From Streptomyces hygroscopicus (GTDB lineage: Bacteria > Actinomycetota > Actinomycetes > Streptomycetales > Streptomycetaceae), in contig CP018627.1 of assembly GCA_002021875.1 (NCBI GenBank), forward strand, positions 8,618,001 through 8,682,000: 64,000 bases of DNA, written 5' to 3'. A model generated the notes under the pieces. The model was given only the letters and a program-made list of their open reading frames with translations. It had not been told where the DNA came from and searched no databases. Positions 62,093 to 64,000 of the stretch are shown here, piece by piece. The translations under genes and the position numbers were made by a program. Position 1 is the first letter of the stretch. Each line of letters starts with the position of its first letter.

Positions 62093-63940
62093 GTGGATTA
62101 CGCGACGCTCAAGTCCCTCAAGCCCTCGGAGTTCGAGGATGCCGCGGGCGGCTATCGGACCGTCGGCGACATGGCCAGTCAGGTCAAGGACGACCTCGAG
62201 CAGCAGATAGCCGCAGGCATGCGGAAAACACTCGAGGGCGAGGCCGTTGACGCCGCCGTGGTGCAGCTCCGGAAGCTGGCGGCCAACTTCCACTACACCC
62301 AGGCCGAGTGCGCTCTCATCACCACTGCCCTCAACTCTCTGGCCTACGAACTACGAGCAGCCAAGGACAAGCTCGACGCCGCTGTGGAGGACGCCGAGGC
62401 AGAAAAGTTCTCGGTCGGCTCGGATGGCTCGGTGAGCTACCCGGCGGCCGGTGACAAGGCCGACGGCAAAGTGCCGGAGGGCGGCACGGTCCATGGCAGC
62501 GCGAAGGGCAAGCCGACGAACCAGCCGATCGACCCGACCGGCGACGCGAATGACACAGCCGACGCCCTGGAGCGCCAGGCGGCGAACATTCACCCCAATC
62601 CGAACTTCGGCCGCGCGGTGGCGATCGCCAACCGCATCGCTCAAGCCGTCTATGACGCCACGCAGGCCGACGAGAAGTGGGCCCCCAAGCTGCGCAAGCT
62701 GAAGGCCGACGACGATCTACATGTTTCCCGCTACGACTGGGCCGACACTCAGAGCGACACGAGCGGTGTCCGCAGCGGAGCGAAAGACTACCTCGGCGAC
62801 ATCAAGCATCCGCCCAAGGACGGCAGTCCTACGGATAATGCGAAATGGTGGAAAGGCCTTTCCGATCAGGAGAAGGCTGACTACGCAGCCATGTACCCCG
62901 CCGGCCTAGGGAAGCTGGACGGGATCCCGGCGGATGTCCGTGACGAGGCGAACCGTATTGAGCTGGCGGAAAAAAGAGCCGACTACCAAATCCGGCTCGA
63001 TGCGATACCAAAGGAACCTACCAAGTTCAAAGATCTCGGTCCCAACGTCACGGCCTACACCCAGGAATGGCTCGACTGGCATCATAAGTACGAAGGCGAG
63101 AAGGGGCGCCTGGAAGGTGCCCTGAAGGGCATGGACGCCATTCAGAATCGATTCGATCAGACCGGCCGAAAAGGCTTGCCGGAGGCGTACCTGCTCGGTT
63201 TCAGCCCTGAAGGTCGAGGGCGTGCGATTGTCGCCAACGGAAATCCGGATACGGCCGACCACACTGCCGTCTATGTCCCTGGCACAACTTCGAACCTTAG
63301 CAAGATTCACGGGGACATTAACCGCATGACGAATTTGTGGCATGCATCCGAACCATTGGCGCCGGGGCAAAAAGTCTCGACCGTCACCTGGCTCGGCTAC
63401 GACGCGCCGCAAAACATTGTCACGGACGCCACCCGCCCCGGATACGCGAATACTGGTGCCCCCGCGTTCAATCAGTTCGTTGATGGACTGAACGCGTCGA
63501 ACGAGTCGGGGACGGACAGCCACGTAACCGCGATAGGCCATTCCTACGGCTCCACCCTCATCGGTTCCGCAGCGCGCCAGGGGAACCTGAACGCGGACGA
63601 TGTCATCTTCGCGGGAAGTCCCGGTGTCCAGGTGGGCAGCGCCGAAGACCTGGACGTACCCAGGGGGCATGTCTGGAACGAGTACGCTGACGATGACCCT
63701 GTTCCCGAACTGGGCCGCGCATTCCATGGCGGCGACAAGAGCAGCCGCTTCTGGCACGACGCGGACATGCCCATCATCCCCGCTGATGCCCAATTCGGAG
63801 CCCATCAGATGACGACCGACACCGAGGGGCACAGTGGCTACTGGGATTACGACTTGGATCATGAAGACAGCTCGAAGAGTCTGCTAAACCAAGCCAACGT
63901 GGTAGTGGGGCGACATGACAAGGTGCAAATCAGTGACTAG
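62093..63940 (+). CDS. WXG-like / DUF1023 alpha-beta hydrolase, putative type VII substrate
   Basis: A 615-residue protein. Residues 1-110 form a helical hairpin (LKSLKPSEFEDAAGGYRTVG; FHYTQAECALITTALNSLAY) resembling ESX substrate heads. The middle is Gly/Lys/Asp-rich then helical. From about 370 on is an alpha/beta hydrolase of the DUF1023 family with AVYVPGTTSNLSKIHGDINR, the nucleophile elbow VTAIGHSYGSTLIG, and acid and His regions FAGSPGV and GAHQM...GHSGYW. No Sec signal is present. The second half has lower GC and more A/T-ending codons than the rest of the locus. Substrate unknown; a secreted lipase/esterase-like toxin or enzyme is plausible. Confidence 0.82.
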   Translation: MDYATLKSLKPSEFEDAAGGYRTVGDMASQVKDDLEQQIAAGMRKTLEGEAVDAAVVQLRKLAANFHYTQAECALITTALNSLAYELRAAKDKLDAAVEDAEAEKFSVGSDGSVSYPAAGDKADGKVPEGGTVHGSAKGKPTNQPIDPTGDANDTADALERQAANIHPNPNFGRAVAIANRIAQAVYDATQADEKWAPKLRKLKADDDLHVSRYDWADTQSDTSGVRSGAKDYLGDIKHPPKDGSPTDNAKWWKGLSDQEKADYAAMYPAGLGKLDGIPADVRDEANRIELAEKRADYQIRLDAIPKEPTKFKDLGPNVTAYTQEWLDWHHKYEGEKGRLEGALKGMDAIQNRFDQTGRKGLPEAYLLGFSPEGRGRAIVANGNPDTADHTAVYVPGTTSNLSKIHGDINRMTNLWHASEPLAPGQKVSTVTWLGYDAPQNIVTDATRPGYANTGAPAFNQFVDGLNASNESGTDSHVTAIGHSYGSTLIGSAARQGNLNADDVIFAGSPGVQVGSAEDLDVPRGHVWNEYADDDPVPELGRAFHGGDKSSRFWHDADMPIIPADAQFGAHQMTTDTEGHSGYWDYDLDHEDSSKSLLNQANVVVGRHDKVQISD

Positions 63941-64000
63941 CTCTGCGCGTAACCGAATGGGAATCCTTTCACCCCTCGGTATTATCATGTCTCTGGTCTC
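63933..64000 (+). CDS. Start of an unidentified gene (cut by the window edge)
   Basis: A GTG at 63933 overlaps the preceding stop by eight bases and has AAGGTG seven bases upstream. The 22 visible codons read as a basic start (SSARNRMG) followed by a hydrophobic stretch (ILSPLGIIMSLV), consistent with a signal peptide or membrane anchor. Genes in this position often encode lipoproteins, but no lipobox is reached. An upstream ATG at 63915 in the same frame is possible. Confidence 0.55.
   Translation, partial: MTSSARNRMGILSPLGIIMSLV

Overview
The window is chromosomal DNA from a high-GC actinomycete, almost certainly a Streptomyces. Coding frames show strong third-position G/C preference, starts are a mix of ATG, GTG and one TTG, lipoproteins carry twin-arginine signals, and the order dxr - rseP - ispG - GNAT - GNAT - proS - rimP - nusA - ylxR - infB - ylxP - rbfA - truB - ribF followed by a type VII secretion locus is the one I know from Streptomyces chromosomes. 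No rRNA, tRNA, CRISPR array, phage or intact transposase was seen.

Layout. (1) 1-1.9 kb: the 5' end of an adenosine deaminase gene (minus) and two small DUF4190 membrane proteins. (2) 2.1-18.0 kb: polyamine/GABA catabolism. An aminobutyraldehyde-type dehydrogenase, a PotD-PotA-PotB-PotC spermidine/putrescine importer and an FAD amine oxidoreductase form one operon. GabT (minus, followed by a PAP2 phosphatase), a PucR-family regulator and a succinate-semialdehyde-type dehydrogenase follow. Together they could import polyamines, oxidise them, and carry 4-aminobutyrate to succinate. A TraD-like P-loop membrane protein of unknown role sits among them. (3) 18.1-29.1 kb: a plant-glycan module made of a GH3 beta-glycosidase, a lipoprotein plus two-permease importer with no ATPase gene of its own, a GH42 beta-galactosidase, a secreted GH12 endoglucanase and a LacI regulator. 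Four copies of the palindrome TCGAAGCGCTTCGA (one with a single end mismatch) lie upstream of its three transcription units, so this is a locally defined regulon. (4) 29.4-39.0 kb: acyl-CoA dehydrogenase, then housekeeping genes (MEP pathway dxr and ispG, site-2 protease, two acetyltransferases, prolyl-tRNA synthetase). (5) 39.5-41.7 kb: three minus-strand genes, namely an APH(6)-like protein with degenerate catalytic residues, a ferritin-like DUF4439 protein and a Tat lipoprotein. (6) 41.9-50.2 kb: the rimP-nusA-ylxR-infB-ylxP-rbfA-truB-ribF translation cluster. (7) 50.4-64.0 kb: one side of a type VII (ESX-like) secretion locus, with an EspI/MinD-like ATPase, a beta-propeller membrane protein, DUF397, an unknown protein coupled to EccE, EccB, mycosin, a WXG-like small protein, a WXG/DUF1023 hydrolase and the start of another gene. 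EccC, EccD and EsxA/B are not here and may lie to the right.

The least explained DNA is non-coding. A 223-bp element bounded by a perfect 32-bp inverted repeat follows ispG. A 146-bp MITE-like element abuts the stop codon of the second acetyltransferase gene. Two inverted copies of a roughly 120-bp repeat surround an AT-rich palindrome after proS. A 31-bp tandem array runs over the lacI stop codon, and paired 20-bp repeats lie upstream of the TraD-like gene. ispG also has codon use unlike its neighbours, which suggests a recombined allele.
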